Assembly (NCBI GenBank): GCA_040766105.1 | Contig: JAXGRD010000004.1 | Span: forward strand, 124,001 to 188,000 | Origin: JAXGRD01 sp040766105 | Lineage (GTDB): Bacteria; Bacillota; Clostridia; Peptostreptococcales; Anaerovoracaceae | Reading direction: 5' to 3' | Length of the DNA stretch: 64,000 bases | Part shown: positions 1-6,913 of the stretch, in pieces | How positions within the stretch are numbered: position 1 is the stretch's first letter | Layout: every line of letters begins with the position of its first letter | Translations under genes and position numbers: made by a program | Notes under the pieces: model-generated | Seen by the model: the letters and a program-made list of their open reading frames with translations, nothing else | What the model was told of the DNA's origin: nothing | The model's database searches: none

Positions 1-881
1 TAGTGAAATAACCTGGCTATAATGTGCAATATAATCATGATTACGGCTCGTACAATAGATGGCGCAAATCCTGCCATGGCGGCATAGAACACCAAGGATG
101 CCATGATAAGCAATTGAATGGAAAAGCGTCTCTTTCCTCGAAGCAAAAAAGCGATAAACCCATAGACCACACCAACATGAAGTCCACTTGCCGCCAGCAA
201 ATGTGCAGTACCGTTCCTCTGAAACTTTTCATAATCCCCTTCTTCAAGACCCGACTTATCTCCAAACATCATGGCTATGACCAATTCCCGACGTTCCTCA
301 TCCATGAAAGGTTGTATTCTCTTCTCGAAGGATGCCGATGCCTTGGTGGCATAGTAGGTCAAGGGGTTGACAACACGACCCGCTTTCAGACTCTCCCCGG
401 TCATCATCACATCGATCTTTCGTGTTTTCAAATAAAGACGGTAGTCGAAACACTTTGGATTTCGCCTCCCCGGTGGGGCCTCAAAGCTCCCTTCCACATT
501 GATTTCCCTTCCGACTAGATGGATATCTTTGGGAAGATCCTCATACCACCTCACTAAAACCCTCCCTCTTTGGGTTCTTACTTCCATTTGGTGATTCTTT
601 GCTTCCTTTGTTTTCAAAGAAAGGACTTCTCCAGTGAGGGATATTTCTTCGTCAATGGGAAGGGTATTTTCGCGAGAAATTCTGTCACTATTCCATAGGC
701 AAAAACTCCCCAGTGACAGAAAGATTAGAAAAACGCAAAGAGCCCTGTGCTTCTTCTCCCTCGTGAAAAAAAGCACCACGGGCAAAGTCAAGATTCCTAT
801 CCAAATGGTGTATGGTAAATGATATTCAAGGAAGATTCCCAGGGATAGGCCTGCTGCTGCGGGAATCATAGGCCTTCTCAT
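1..881 (-). CDS. comEC: ComEC/Rec2 DNA uptake channel, 5' part only
   Basis: Integral membrane channel that carries transforming single-stranded DNA across the cytoplasmic membrane. The reverse strand reads open for about 293 residues from an ATG at 879-881 and runs off the window start, so the C-terminal part is missing. The N-terminus has two hydrophobic stretches. Next comes the OB-like N-terminal domain ending in the family motif RRNPKCFDYRLYLKTR, and then the start of the Competence domain (GDKSGLEEGD, HLLAASGLHVG). An in-frame stop lies just upstream of the ATG. A weak GGAGAG lies about 13 bases before the start. No frameshift is seen in the visible part. Whether the organism is transformable cannot be told from this one gene. 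Confidence 0.9.
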   Translation of the reverse strand, partial: MRRPMIPAAAGLSLGIFLEYHLPYTIWIGILTLPVVLFFTREKKHRALCVFLIFLSLGSFCLWNSDRISRENTLPIDEEISLTGEVLSLKTKEAKNHQMEVRTQRGRVLVRWYEDLPKDIHLVGREINVEGSFEAPPGRRNPKCFDYRLYLKTRKIDVMMTGESLKAGRVVNPLTYYATKASASFEKRIQPFMDEERRELVIAMMFGDKSGLEEGDYEKFQRNGTAHLLAASGLHVGVVYGFIAFLLRGKRRFSIQLLIMASLVFYAAMAGFAPSIVRAVIMIILHIIARLFH

Positions 882-921
882 ATCCGGACCTGTTCTCTCC
901 GGTCAATTGTGCTCCGTGGAC

Positions 922-950
922 ATTATACTACAAATGGTAATATTTTACAA
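922..950 (-). promoter_or_regulatory. Promoter of comEC
   Basis: Reverse strand reads TTGTAA, 17 bases, TATAAT. The -10 ends about 40 bases before the comEC start codon. The -10 is perfect and the -35 is four of six. Confidence 0.55.
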
Positions 951-1163
951 TTCGTGTTTCCGCCTCATGGGCATCTTATCCTTCCCTTCCAAGATGAGCA
1001 CTGCTACAGAATTATCGATCTCGCATTCATAGTGTCACCTGTCTATTTGATCTGTACTTTTCATCCTCGTTCCAACGCACCTGAGATTTCAAGAATATAA
1101 TACAAAGGCAGGCAGGTCCCACAATACAGAAAACAAGGCTAGATACACAACATAAACCACTCG
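951..1163. other. Intergenic stretch with no recognised gene
   Basis: Both strands were read. Short open frames here lack a ribosome binding site and resemble nothing known. Together with the flanking comEC promoter, repeat and hicAB promoter it fills the 440-base gap between comEC and hicA. Confidence 0.5.
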
Positions 1164-1215
1164 CTGAATGGTCTACTTCTCGGTCGTGCCCCCTGGCTCC
1201 GAATCAGGCTATGGT
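1164..1215 (+). repeat. tRNA-3'-like direct repeat, left copy
   Basis: A 52-base segment matching 2062-2113 at 40 of 52 positions, including an identical 17-base core (TCGGTCGTGCCCCCTGG). It includes a degraded T-arm (CTCCGAATC). The two copies bracket hicAB in the same orientation. Confidence 0.6.
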
Positions 1216-1276
1216 GTTTGTAGTTATAGAACTGGTTAGTGAAGTGTAAAATCTTAAATAAGGTTCACAAAACACC

Positions 1277-1304
1277 TTGATATTATGTGTATAGTGTGTA
1301 TAAT
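1277..1304 (+). promoter_or_regulatory. Promoter of hicAB
   Basis: TTGATA, 16 bases, TATAAT. Transcription would begin near 1311, which is downstream of the only in-frame ATG (1285) and GTG (1294) of hicA. This bears on which codon starts hicA. Confidence 0.55.
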
Positions 1305-1323
1305 AAATATAAGGGGATCGCAA

Positions 1324-1506
1324 ATAAAAGTACGTGAGATTGAAAAAATCATCAAGCAAGACGGATGGTTATACAAAAACTCAAAGGGTTCTCATGACCA
1401 CTACATTCATCCCACTAAGAAAGGAAAGGTCACCATACCGAACCACAAGGGAGACGTGGACAAAAGAACAGCAAAGAGCATTCTGGAACAAGCGGGGCTT
1501 AAATAA
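1324..1506 (+). CDS. hicA: HicA-type mRNA interferase toxin
   Basis: Small double-stranded-RNA-binding-fold toxin of the HicAB type II toxin-antitoxin family that cleaves mRNA. The 60 residues from 1324 show the whole domain: KVREIEKIIK, then GSHDHY with the catalytic histidine at position 24, the usual family position, then VTIPNHKGD and the C-terminal helix. The codon where the family's initiator Met normally sits is ATA, with AGGGG seven bases upstream. The only in-frame ATG is at 1285, giving 13 extra residues (MCIVCII...) without a Shine-Dalgarno and lying upstream of the predicted transcript start. The gene is therefore either started at ATA, started at 1285 or 1294, or weakened by a start-codon mutation. 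hicB follows 36 bases downstream. Confidence 0.85.
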   Translation: MKVREIEKIIKQDGWLYKNSKGSHDHYIHPTKKGKVTIPNHKGDVDKRTAKSILEQAGLK

Positions 1507-1542
1507 CCCCTATCCGGTATGGTATTAAAGGAGGAACACACT

Positions 1543-1950
1543 ATGAAACTAATTTATCCGGCAATCTTCTATCCATTTGAAGAGGGAAACGGCTACACTG
1601 TCATTGTACCGGATTTGCCTGGTTGCGTAACTGAGGGTGACACCCTCGCCGAGGCTATATTGATGGGAACTGATGCGGCATCCGGATGGGTACTTGACGA
1701 ACTGGAAGATGGCAACCCCCTTCCATCAGCAAGCGATATAAAGGAAGTACCTGTCAAGGAAGGTGGCATTTTGAACCTTTTGGTTTTAGACATGGATTCA
1801 TATGCCGAAAAGTATGGGAACAAATCTGTCAGAAAGAATCTGACCATACCCGCATACATGAACACCTATATCGAGACGCACGGGCTCAGTCTTTCCCAAG
1901 TGGCACAAGAAGCCATCAGCAATAAAATGAAGTCTGATAAAATCGCATAA
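1543..1950 (+). CDS. hicB: HicB-type antitoxin
   Basis: Antitoxin that blocks HicA and normally represses the operon. The ATG at 1543 is preceded by AAAGGAGG at good spacing, so the longer frame from 1519 is rejected. The 135-residue protein has the N-terminal HicB partial RNase H-like fold (YPAIFYPFEEGNGYTVIVPDLPGC, with TEGDTLAEA following) and a C-terminal DNA-binding region from about residue 100 (RKNLTIPAYMNTYIETHG). Toxin first, antitoxin second is the usual hicAB order. Confidence 0.9.
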   Translation: MKLIYPAIFYPFEEGNGYTVIVPDLPGCVTEGDTLAEAILMGTDAASGWVLDELEDGNPLPSASDIKEVPVKEGGILNLLVLDMDSYAEKYGNKSVRKNLTIPAYMNTYIETHGLSLSQVAQEAISNKMKSDKIA

Positions 1951-1962
1951 GAAACACAATCC

Positions 1963-1982
1963 CCTCATGGTGCACCATGAGG
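1963..1982. repeat. 20-base perfect palindrome sharing tRNA-Arg 3'-end sequence
   Basis: The palindrome lies 13 bases after hicB. Its right part (TGGTGCACCATGAGG, 1968-1982) repeats the last 15 bases of the tRNA-Arg gene plus CCA (2155-2169) in the same orientation. It may be a hicB terminator hairpin, but the T-run is weak. It may instead be a duplicated tRNA 3' end, as left by site-specific integration. Confidence 0.55.
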
Positions 1983-2061
1983 AATTTTGCGGTTGCTTCG
2001 CACCCGCCGTTCGGCAGGTCCCTTCTCGGGTCCTTTGAACCACTCCCTCGTCATCCATTCT

Positions 2062-2113
2062 CTGAACGGATGACTTGTCGGTCGTGCCCCCTGGGTTCGA
2101 ATCCCGGATTGGT
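2062..2113 (+). repeat. tRNA-3'-like direct repeat, right copy
   Basis: The better preserved copy of the 1164-1215 repeat. It contains a proper T-arm (CTGGGTTCGAATCCCGG) followed by ATTGGTACCCA, which looks like the 3' acceptor of a tRNA. No matching 5' half (TACCAAT) is present, so this is a tRNA remnant and not a gene. Confidence 0.6.
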
Positions 2114-2115
2114 AC

Positions 2116-2157
2116 CCACAAAAATAGAGCAGCCTTTTGGCTACTCTATTTTTGTGG
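2116..2157 (-). terminator. Terminator hairpin after tRNA-Arg
   Basis: Inverted repeat CCACAAAAATAGAG / CTCTATTTTTGTGG with inner AGCC/GGCT stem and TTTT loop, T-rich on both strands. It overlaps the encoded CCA end of the tRNA on the reverse strand and may also stop rightward transcripts from hicAB. Confidence 0.7.
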
Positions 2158-2231
2158 TGCACCATGAGGGATTCGAACCCCCGACCTTCGCATTCGTAGT
2201 GCGCTACTCTATCCAGCTGAGCTAATGGTGC
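2155..2231 (-). tRNA. tRNA-Arg (anticodon ACG)
   Basis: Full cloverleaf on the reverse strand: acceptor GCACCAT/ATGGTGC, D-arm TAGCTCAGC, anticodon loop CTACGAA (read ACG, modified to ICG), T-arm GGTTCGAATCC, CCA encoded. The first anticodon-stem pair is a G-A mismatch; the other four pairs form. Confidence 0.93.
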
Positions 2232-2247
2232 GCAAACACTAACGGTT

Positions 2248-2276
2248 ATTATACTGTATCTTCCCCTGTTTTGTAA
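2248..2276 (-). promoter_or_regulatory. Promoter of tRNA-Arg
   Basis: Reverse strand TTACAA, 17 bases, TATAAT, ending 16 bases before the tRNA 5' end. Confidence 0.6.
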
Positions 2277-2552
2277 AGTGAGATTTTCAATCAATCATAA
2301 CTCTCGGAAGTCATTTCCAAGCAATAATCTTCCCTTTCCTGCTTTTTCGACTTGAAAAGAAGATTTTTCTCTCCGATTTTTTTCTGGAATCTGCAATTCT
2401 AAAGGTTCTTATTCTTATCCTATCCCACAGCAACTTTACACACAAGTAATAATCTTCTCCAATGAGGAAAAGTGAACGCAAAAGAAGAAAAAATCTTCTT
2501 TGGCAGAGTTGATACAAAGATTTTGGAGATTATGGTCTGCTTCCATCTCTCC
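2277..2552. other. Intergenic, AT-rich, no gene recognised
   Basis: It contains several copies of ATCTTC in both orientations and a weak A/T-only inverted repeat around 2482-2505 (AAAGAAGA...TCTTCTTT). That repeat could act as a poor terminator for the GNAT gene. Short frames here show no coding features. Confidence 0.4.
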
Positions 2553-3338
2553 CTATCCTCGCTTCATCACCACCGTAGAATAGACACCCTTGTACTCATA
2601 TCCCAGCTTCAGTGCCATGTGCAAGGATGCCTCGTTTGCAGCATCCCAGCAAGGTCGTATCCCTCTTCGGACACATTCAAGAACGAAGGTGGACGAACAT
2701 GCCAGAGCCAATCCCTTTCCTTGATGCTCTTCTCGGGTGGCAACCTGGGTCTCGGTTCCGCCGTCATAAACCGTCATGGTAGATGTCCCGCACACCAATT
2801 CCCACTCCTTTAGGATGGCAAAGCCAAATCCTCTGGTAAGAAAGTCTTCGGCTGAGGAAAAGGTTTCACAAAAGGGTCGGGACCATTCTTCTTCCATAGC
2901 TGCCTCATATATTTCCTTGTCAAAGGGCCGCATTTCATATCCTTCAGGAACTTGAGAGGAGATGCGTTCCAACAAGGACACATCAAAGTCATAGTCCCGT
3001 TGAACAATCCCGAAGCGAGGCACTTCCACCGGAGAGTTCTTCTCCACCGATAATAGGGCGGCTTCCCAACCTTTTCCTTCGGCAAAAATCGCAGTTGTTT
3101 CATCTTCCGGGACCACATCAAACACCTGCGCAATGAGCGCTTTCGCTTCCGGAGATTTGGCATCGCCACCAAAGAAACTGTACTCTCCGCTGATGATCAT
3201 CCCAGCAATCGGCTGGGGGAAGGCATCCACATAGCCATCCCCCATGTAACCCTGCAAGTATGCAATGACCATGGAATCCTCAATTCCGTCAAACAGATGG
3301 GCAACTTTCTGTCGCTCCTCCTTTGTAATCTTGTGCAT
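2553..3338 (-). CDS. GNAT-family N-acetyltransferase
   Basis: Predicted acetyl-CoA-dependent acetyltransferase of unknown substrate. The 261-residue protein has a variable N-terminal domain (about 1-125) and a C-terminal GNAT fold. The fold carries an acetyl-CoA loop-like segment (ATREEHQGKGLALACS) followed by WDAANEASLHMALKLGYEYKG, typical of the GNAT_acetyltr_2 type. ATG at 3338 is preceded by GGTGGAGAG, so the 18-residue upstream extension is rejected. It is the last gene of the fumA-fumB-fbp operon, 16 bases after fbp. No functional link to carbon metabolism is evident. Confidence 0.75.
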   Translation of the reverse strand: MHKITKEERQKVAHLFDGIEDSMVIAYLQGYMGDGYVDAFPQPIAGMIISGEYSFFGGDAKSPEAKALIAQVFDVVPEDETTAIFAEGKGWEAALLSVEKNSPVEVPRFGIVQRDYDFDVSLLERISSQVPEGYEMRPFDKEIYEAAMEEEWSRPFCETFSSAEDFLTRGFGFAILKEWELVCGTSTMTVYDGGTETQVATREEHQGKGLALACSSTFVLECVRRGIRPCWDAANEASLHMALKLGYEYKGVYSTVVMKRG

Positions 3339-3354
3339 CTCTCCACCTCGGTGC

Positions 3355-5304
3355 TTAATAGACTTCCTTGATTTCACCCTTTTTGTAGGCATCGATGAGC
3401 GCTCGAATTTCTGCTATTTCCCTCTCCAAAACTTCTCCCTGATCGATGTCCTTGATCATCATTCTCTTCTCAAAGACCTCGACAGTTCGAATGAGGGGAG
3501 CAACAAATTCCTGGGTTCCGTCCTCTTTCAGCGGGCTGTAGGGCTTGTGCTCCGAAAGAGCCATAAATCGAGAGTTATAAATCAATGTATAGCCGGCGAT
3601 TCCCGTGGTCTTTTGATAGGCTTTGGAGATGCCGCCGTCGATGATGATCAGCTTTCCTCCGCCCTTGATGGGACTCTCCCCATCCTTGATTTTTACGGGA
3701 ACATGGCCGTTTAATATATGTGACTTGTTGGGATCCAGGCCGAACTCTTCGAGGATTTTCTCGCAAGGTTCTCGCTCTTGAATCAGCTTGTAATAGGGTA
3801 CCGTGTTTTCCTTGTGGGTAGCCTTGTCGGCAATAAACAGACGCTCAAAGGTGGTCATCTGATCTTTTCCAAAGAGGGGAGAATTGCTGCCAAGCCACAT
3901 GTACCACATTAAATCCCCGGGGTGTTCCTTGTCGCTTGCCTCCGATGGGTTAAAGTAGGCCTTTCGCACTTCGCTGTCCAGAAAGTCCATATATGCCTTA
4001 CCGCTGTAGGTCTTCCCTTGAAGGGTGCACTTGATGAACTCCCCATTTTCGTCCATGGGAATGCAGCCGTGATAGAGAAGATTCTTGTTGATCACCTTGT
4101 AGAGTGCACCGTGGCTGTATAAGAAGCGAATATGTTTTTGCAGTGTCTTGCTTCTGCAGAAGGAAGATTCCAAGGCACGAAGAAGCACTTCTTCCTCTTC
4201 CGTCAACTTGTACGGGTCCTTGGGGTCCACTGTCGGGAAGTTCTTGTCTCGAAGCTCATATTCCTTGTCTCCAATGCGAATCGTCCCTTTTTCATAATCG
4301 ATTTTATCCAAGAGGAGCCGATTTTCCATGTGATAATCCGGATGCCCTTGAATAGTTAGTCCCTCCACCTTAAACTGACAGATGGCAATGGCCTTGTGCA
4401 TCTTTGCCGCCAGCTCGGGATCCACGGGATCAAACTGATTTTCTTGCAATACCTTTGGCTTGAAGAACTCGCAGGGGTCGTCACCGTACACCTTCTGGGC
4501 GAAGGAAGCAAGAACACGAAGGTTGATGCCGTATCCGGTTTCCAACATATCAAAGTTGTTGTAGCTGATGTTCATGCGAAGAGCATTGGTGATACATCCC
4601 CAGTTTCCCGTGGCTGCACCCATCCAAACAATGTCGTGATTTCCCCATTGAAAGTCCACATCGCCGTACTCAATTAAGTAGTCCATGATTTCATCCGGAT
4701 GGGCTCCCCTATCATAGATGTCGCCGATTATGTGAAGAGAGTCCACCGCAAGGGTGCTTACCGAATCCGCCAATTCCACGATGAAATCCTCGGTAAAGTC
4801 ACTGTCCACGATGGAAGCTATAATTTCGTTGTAATAATGGGATCGGTTGGCTTCGTCATCTGCGTGTAGAAGCTCATCTATGGCGTAGCCCCAGTATCCG
4901 GGCAATTCTTTACGAACTTTTGACCTGGTGTACTTGGTGGACACCGACCGACACACCTGAATCAGTCTGTAGATGGTTGCAAAGCACCAAGAATCAAAGT
5001 TGACTTGTGTCCCTCGCTTCCGTGCAATTTCTGCCTTGGGATTGTAAATCAAAGACGCAAGATCATATCGTTCCTCTTCCGTCATTTCATTGCCAAAGAT
5101 CTCATCTACCTTGGCCTTGATCACACCGCTTGCGCTCTTGATCATGTGAATAAAGGCTTCGTGCTCTCCGTGAAGGTCGCTGAGAAAGTACTCGGTACCC
5201 TTGGGAAGAGCCAAAACTGCTCGCAAGTTTATAATCCTGCTGGTTGCTGCCTTTCTATTGGGATAATCTTTTGCCAAGAGTTCAAGAAATTGTTTATCAA
5301 TCAT
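3355..5304 (-). CDS. fbp: Fructose-1,6-bisphosphatase, class III
   Basis: Hydrolyses fructose 1,6-bisphosphate to fructose 6-phosphate in gluconeogenesis. At 649 residues it has the normal size for the Firmicutes class III enzyme. Visible signatures are FLSDLHGEHEAF near the N-terminus, the metallophosphatase motifs GDIYDRG and WGNHDIVWMG, and the C-terminal HILNGHVPVK and LIIIDGGISKAYQ. The start codon overlaps the stop of fumB (ATGA), indicating translational coupling. Grouping with fumarase suggests a gluconeogenic use of C4 acids; that is inference from order only. Confidence 0.96.
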   Translation of the reverse strand: MIDKQFLELLAKDYPNRKAATSRIINLRAVLALPKGTEYFLSDLHGEHEAFIHMIKSASGVIKAKVDEIFGNEMTEEERYDLASLIYNPKAEIARKRGTQVNFDSWCFATIYRLIQVCRSVSTKYTRSKVRKELPGYWGYAIDELLHADDEANRSHYYNEIIASIVDSDFTEDFIVELADSVSTLAVDSLHIIGDIYDRGAHPDEIMDYLIEYGDVDFQWGNHDIVWMGAATGNWGCITNALRMNISYNNFDMLETGYGINLRVLASFAQKVYGDDPCEFFKPKVLQENQFDPVDPELAAKMHKAIAICQFKVEGLTIQGHPDYHMENRLLLDKIDYEKGTIRIGDKEYELRDKNFPTVDPKDPYKLTEEEEVLLRALESSFCRSKTLQKHIRFLYSHGALYKVINKNLLYHGCIPMDENGEFIKCTLQGKTYSGKAYMDFLDSEVRKAYFNPSEASDKEHPGDLMWYMWLGSNSPLFGKDQMTTFERLFIADKATHKENTVPYYKLIQEREPCEKILEEFGLDPNKSHILNGHVPVKIKDGESPIKGGGKLIIIDGGISKAYQKTTGIAGYTLIYNSRFMALSEHKPYSPLKEDGTQEFVAPLIRTVEVFEKRMMIKDIDQGEVLEREIAEIRALIDAYKKGEIKEVY

Positions 5305-5840
5305 TTCATATCCTTTCTGTAAAGGTCCGCACCCCTACTGTCTACTGCAACAATAACAGGAAAATCTTTCACTACCAATTTGCGAATGGCTTCCGCGCCT
5401 AAATCTTCATATGCGATGATTTCCGATTCTTTGATTGCGCCGGAAATAAGTGCGCCGGCACCGCCGATAGCCGCAAAATAGACGGCTTCGTTTCTTCGGA
5501 TTGCCTCCATGACCTCCGTACCTCTCGGACCTTTGCCAATCATCGCCGACTGCCCCATATCCAGCAAGGTAGGCGCATAGGCATCCATTCGGTAGCTGGT
5601 CGTAGGTCCGGCGGATCCAATCACCCTTCCCGGTGGAGCGGGTGTAGGTCCCACATAATAGATGATTGCATCCTCTATTGGAAAAGGCAGCTCTTCTTTT
5701 CTCCCCAAGGACTCCATCATCCGCTTGTGGGCGGCATCCCTTGCCGTGTAAATGATCCCGGAGAGGAGTACGCTGTCTCCTGCCTTCAGATCTTTTAGTT
5801 TATCCTTGGGAAAGGGAGCTTGTATTCTAATCTCTTTCAT
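5301..5840 (-). CDS. fumB: Fe-S hydro-lyase beta subunit (fumarase, class I)
   Basis: Beta subunit of a two-subunit fumarase interconverting fumarate and malate, or of the closely related L-tartrate dehydratase. The 179 residues include the swivelling-domain motifs GDSVLLSGIIYTARDAAHKR, YVGPTPAPPGRVIGSAGPTT, and GKGPRG. It overlaps fumA by four bases and fbp by four bases. The fumarase call is preferred because of the gluconeogenic neighbour, but sequence alone does not exclude tartrate. Confidence 0.88.
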   Translation of the reverse strand: MKEIRIQAPFPKDKLKDLKAGDSVLLSGIIYTARDAAHKRMMESLGRKEELPFPIEDAIIYYVGPTPAPPGRVIGSAGPTTSYRMDAYAPTLLDMGQSAMIGKGPRGTEVMEAIRRNEAVYFAAIGGAGALISGAIKESEIIAYEDLGAEAIRKLVVKDFPVIVAVDSRGADLYRKDMK

Positions 5841-6679
5841 ATTATCACCACACCATGCCGTGCAACATGACAGTTGATATTCACCGCAACGGGAAGACCT
5901 GCTATGTGTGTAGGCGCGGTTAATATCTTTACAGCCAAAGCTGTCGTCTTGCCTCCCAGCCCTTGGGGACCGATATCCAGAGCATTGATTCGCCCCAGTA
6001 ATTCTTTCTCCATCTCTTCGTAAAAAGGGTTAGGATTGGATTCTTCCATGGGCAAAAGCAAAGCCTTCTTTGCAAGAAGAGGTGCCGTGTCGAAGGTTCC
6101 ACCGATGCCGACACCCACCACAATGGGTGGGCAAGGATTTCCTCCTGCCTCACGGACCACTCCTACGATAAAGTCCTTTACCCCTTCTTCTCCTGCTGAG
6201 GGAGGGAGCATCTTGATTTGGCTCATGTTCTCTGAACCGAAGCCCTTTGGCGCAACCGTAACTTTCACACGGTCCCCGGGAACAATACTCACATGAAGGG
6301 ACGCAGGGGTGTTGTCACCGGTATTCTTTCTGAGAAGAGGATCTGCTACCACGGACTTCCGAAGATATCCCTCTTCGTATCCCTTTCTCACACCTTCGTT
6401 GACTGCCTCCGTCAAATCTCCGCCTTCCAGAAAAACATCCTGCCCTATTTCCAAAAAAACACAGGCGAGACCGGTATCCTGGCACAGCGGTATATTCTCC
6501 TCTCCTGCGATTCTAATATTTTCTTCTATTTTACTTAGGATTCCCCTTGCTCTCTCGTTTTCTTCTTCTCGAGAACACTCCCTTATTCTTTGACATACGT
6601 CTCCTGCCAAAGTGTAATTCGTCTCTTTTGCGAGAAGTGCAACAGCTTCTGATATTGTGTTTACGTCTACTCTTCTCAT
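5837..6679 (-). CDS. fumA: Fe-S hydro-lyase alpha subunit (fumarase, class I)
   Basis: Alpha subunit carrying the oxygen-sensitive [4Fe-4S] cluster. Three conserved cysteine contexts are visible: IPLCQDTG, GGNPCPPIVVGVG and NINCHVARHG. About 280 residues, normal for the split enzyme. GGAGG lies inside the longer frame's first codons, so the second of two adjacent ATGs (6679) is taken as the start, five bases after it. First gene of the operon. A TATAAT on the reverse strand just upstream is its probable -10, back to back with the cbiM promoter. Confidence 0.9.
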   Translation of the reverse strand: MRRVDVNTISEAVALLAKETNYTLAGDVCQRIRECSREEENERARGILSKIEENIRIAGEENIPLCQDTGLACVFLEIGQDVFLEGGDLTEAVNEGVRKGYEEGYLRKSVVADPLLRKNTGDNTPASLHVSIVPGDRVKVTVAPKGFGSENMSQIKMLPPSAGEEGVKDFIVGVVREAGGNPCPPIVVGVGIGGTFDTAPLLAKKALLLPMEESNPNPFYEEMEKELLGRINALDIGPQGLGGKTTALAVKILTAPTHIAGLPVAVNINCHVARHGVVII

Positions 6680-6734
6680 CATGTCCTCCATTTGGATTTA
6701 TTATATCATAATTATACGTTGAAGAAATATAAAT

Positions 6735-6763
6735 TTGACACACTCCTATCATCAATATATAAT
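6735..6763 (+). promoter_or_regulatory. Consensus promoter of the cbiMQO operon
   Basis: TTGACA, exactly 17 bases, TATAAT: a perfect vegetative promoter. A 17-base palindrome (CATGGAC AGA GTCCATG, 6764-6780) sits directly on the predicted transcript start, where a repressor could act. Confidence 0.85.
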
Positions 6764-6913
6764 CATGGACAGAGTCCATGAAGGATTTTTCGGAACAGAA
6801 GTTCCATTCATATTATAACATCAACAAACAACACCAGTATTTCTGACCAAGAAGGTTAGCGGTTTGCAGTAGCAACTGACCGTCTTGGTTGTTTTATTTT
6901 TAGGAGGTATATT
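6764..6913 (+). promoter_or_regulatory. Leader of cbiM with a terminator hairpin just before the start
   Basis: The leader holds a small hairpin GGAAC-AGAA-GTTCC (6792-6805). A large terminator-type hairpin (6845-6890, GACCAAGAAGG...CCGTCTTGGTT) follows, ended by TTGTTTTATTTTT. AGGAGG follows at once and the ATG is at 6914. This is the layout of a transcription attenuator. No B12 box was found, and the arrangement is shorter than cobalamin riboswitches. I could not match it to the Ni/Co (czcD) riboswitch consensus either. Confidence 0.6.

Noticed and set aside
24..518. Open frame on the plus strand of 164 codons
   Set aside because: It lies antisense to comEC, whose reverse-strand frame shows clear family motifs throughout.
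1334..1528. Alternative +2 frame over hicA starting with GTG
   Set aside because: It encodes no known motif; the hicA frame contains the full toxin domain.
2062..2122. A second tRNA gene on the plus strand
   Set aside because: Only the T-arm and a 3' acceptor-like end are present; the 5' acceptor, D-arm and anticodon arm are missing.
2311..2517. 68-codon reverse-strand frame upstream of tRNA-Arg
   Set aside because: Composition is biased by AT-rich repeats, there is no ribosome binding site and no family resemblance.
6764..6913. Cobalamin riboswitch before cbiM
   Set aside because: The B12 box and the usual length are missing; only a terminator-type leader can be supported.
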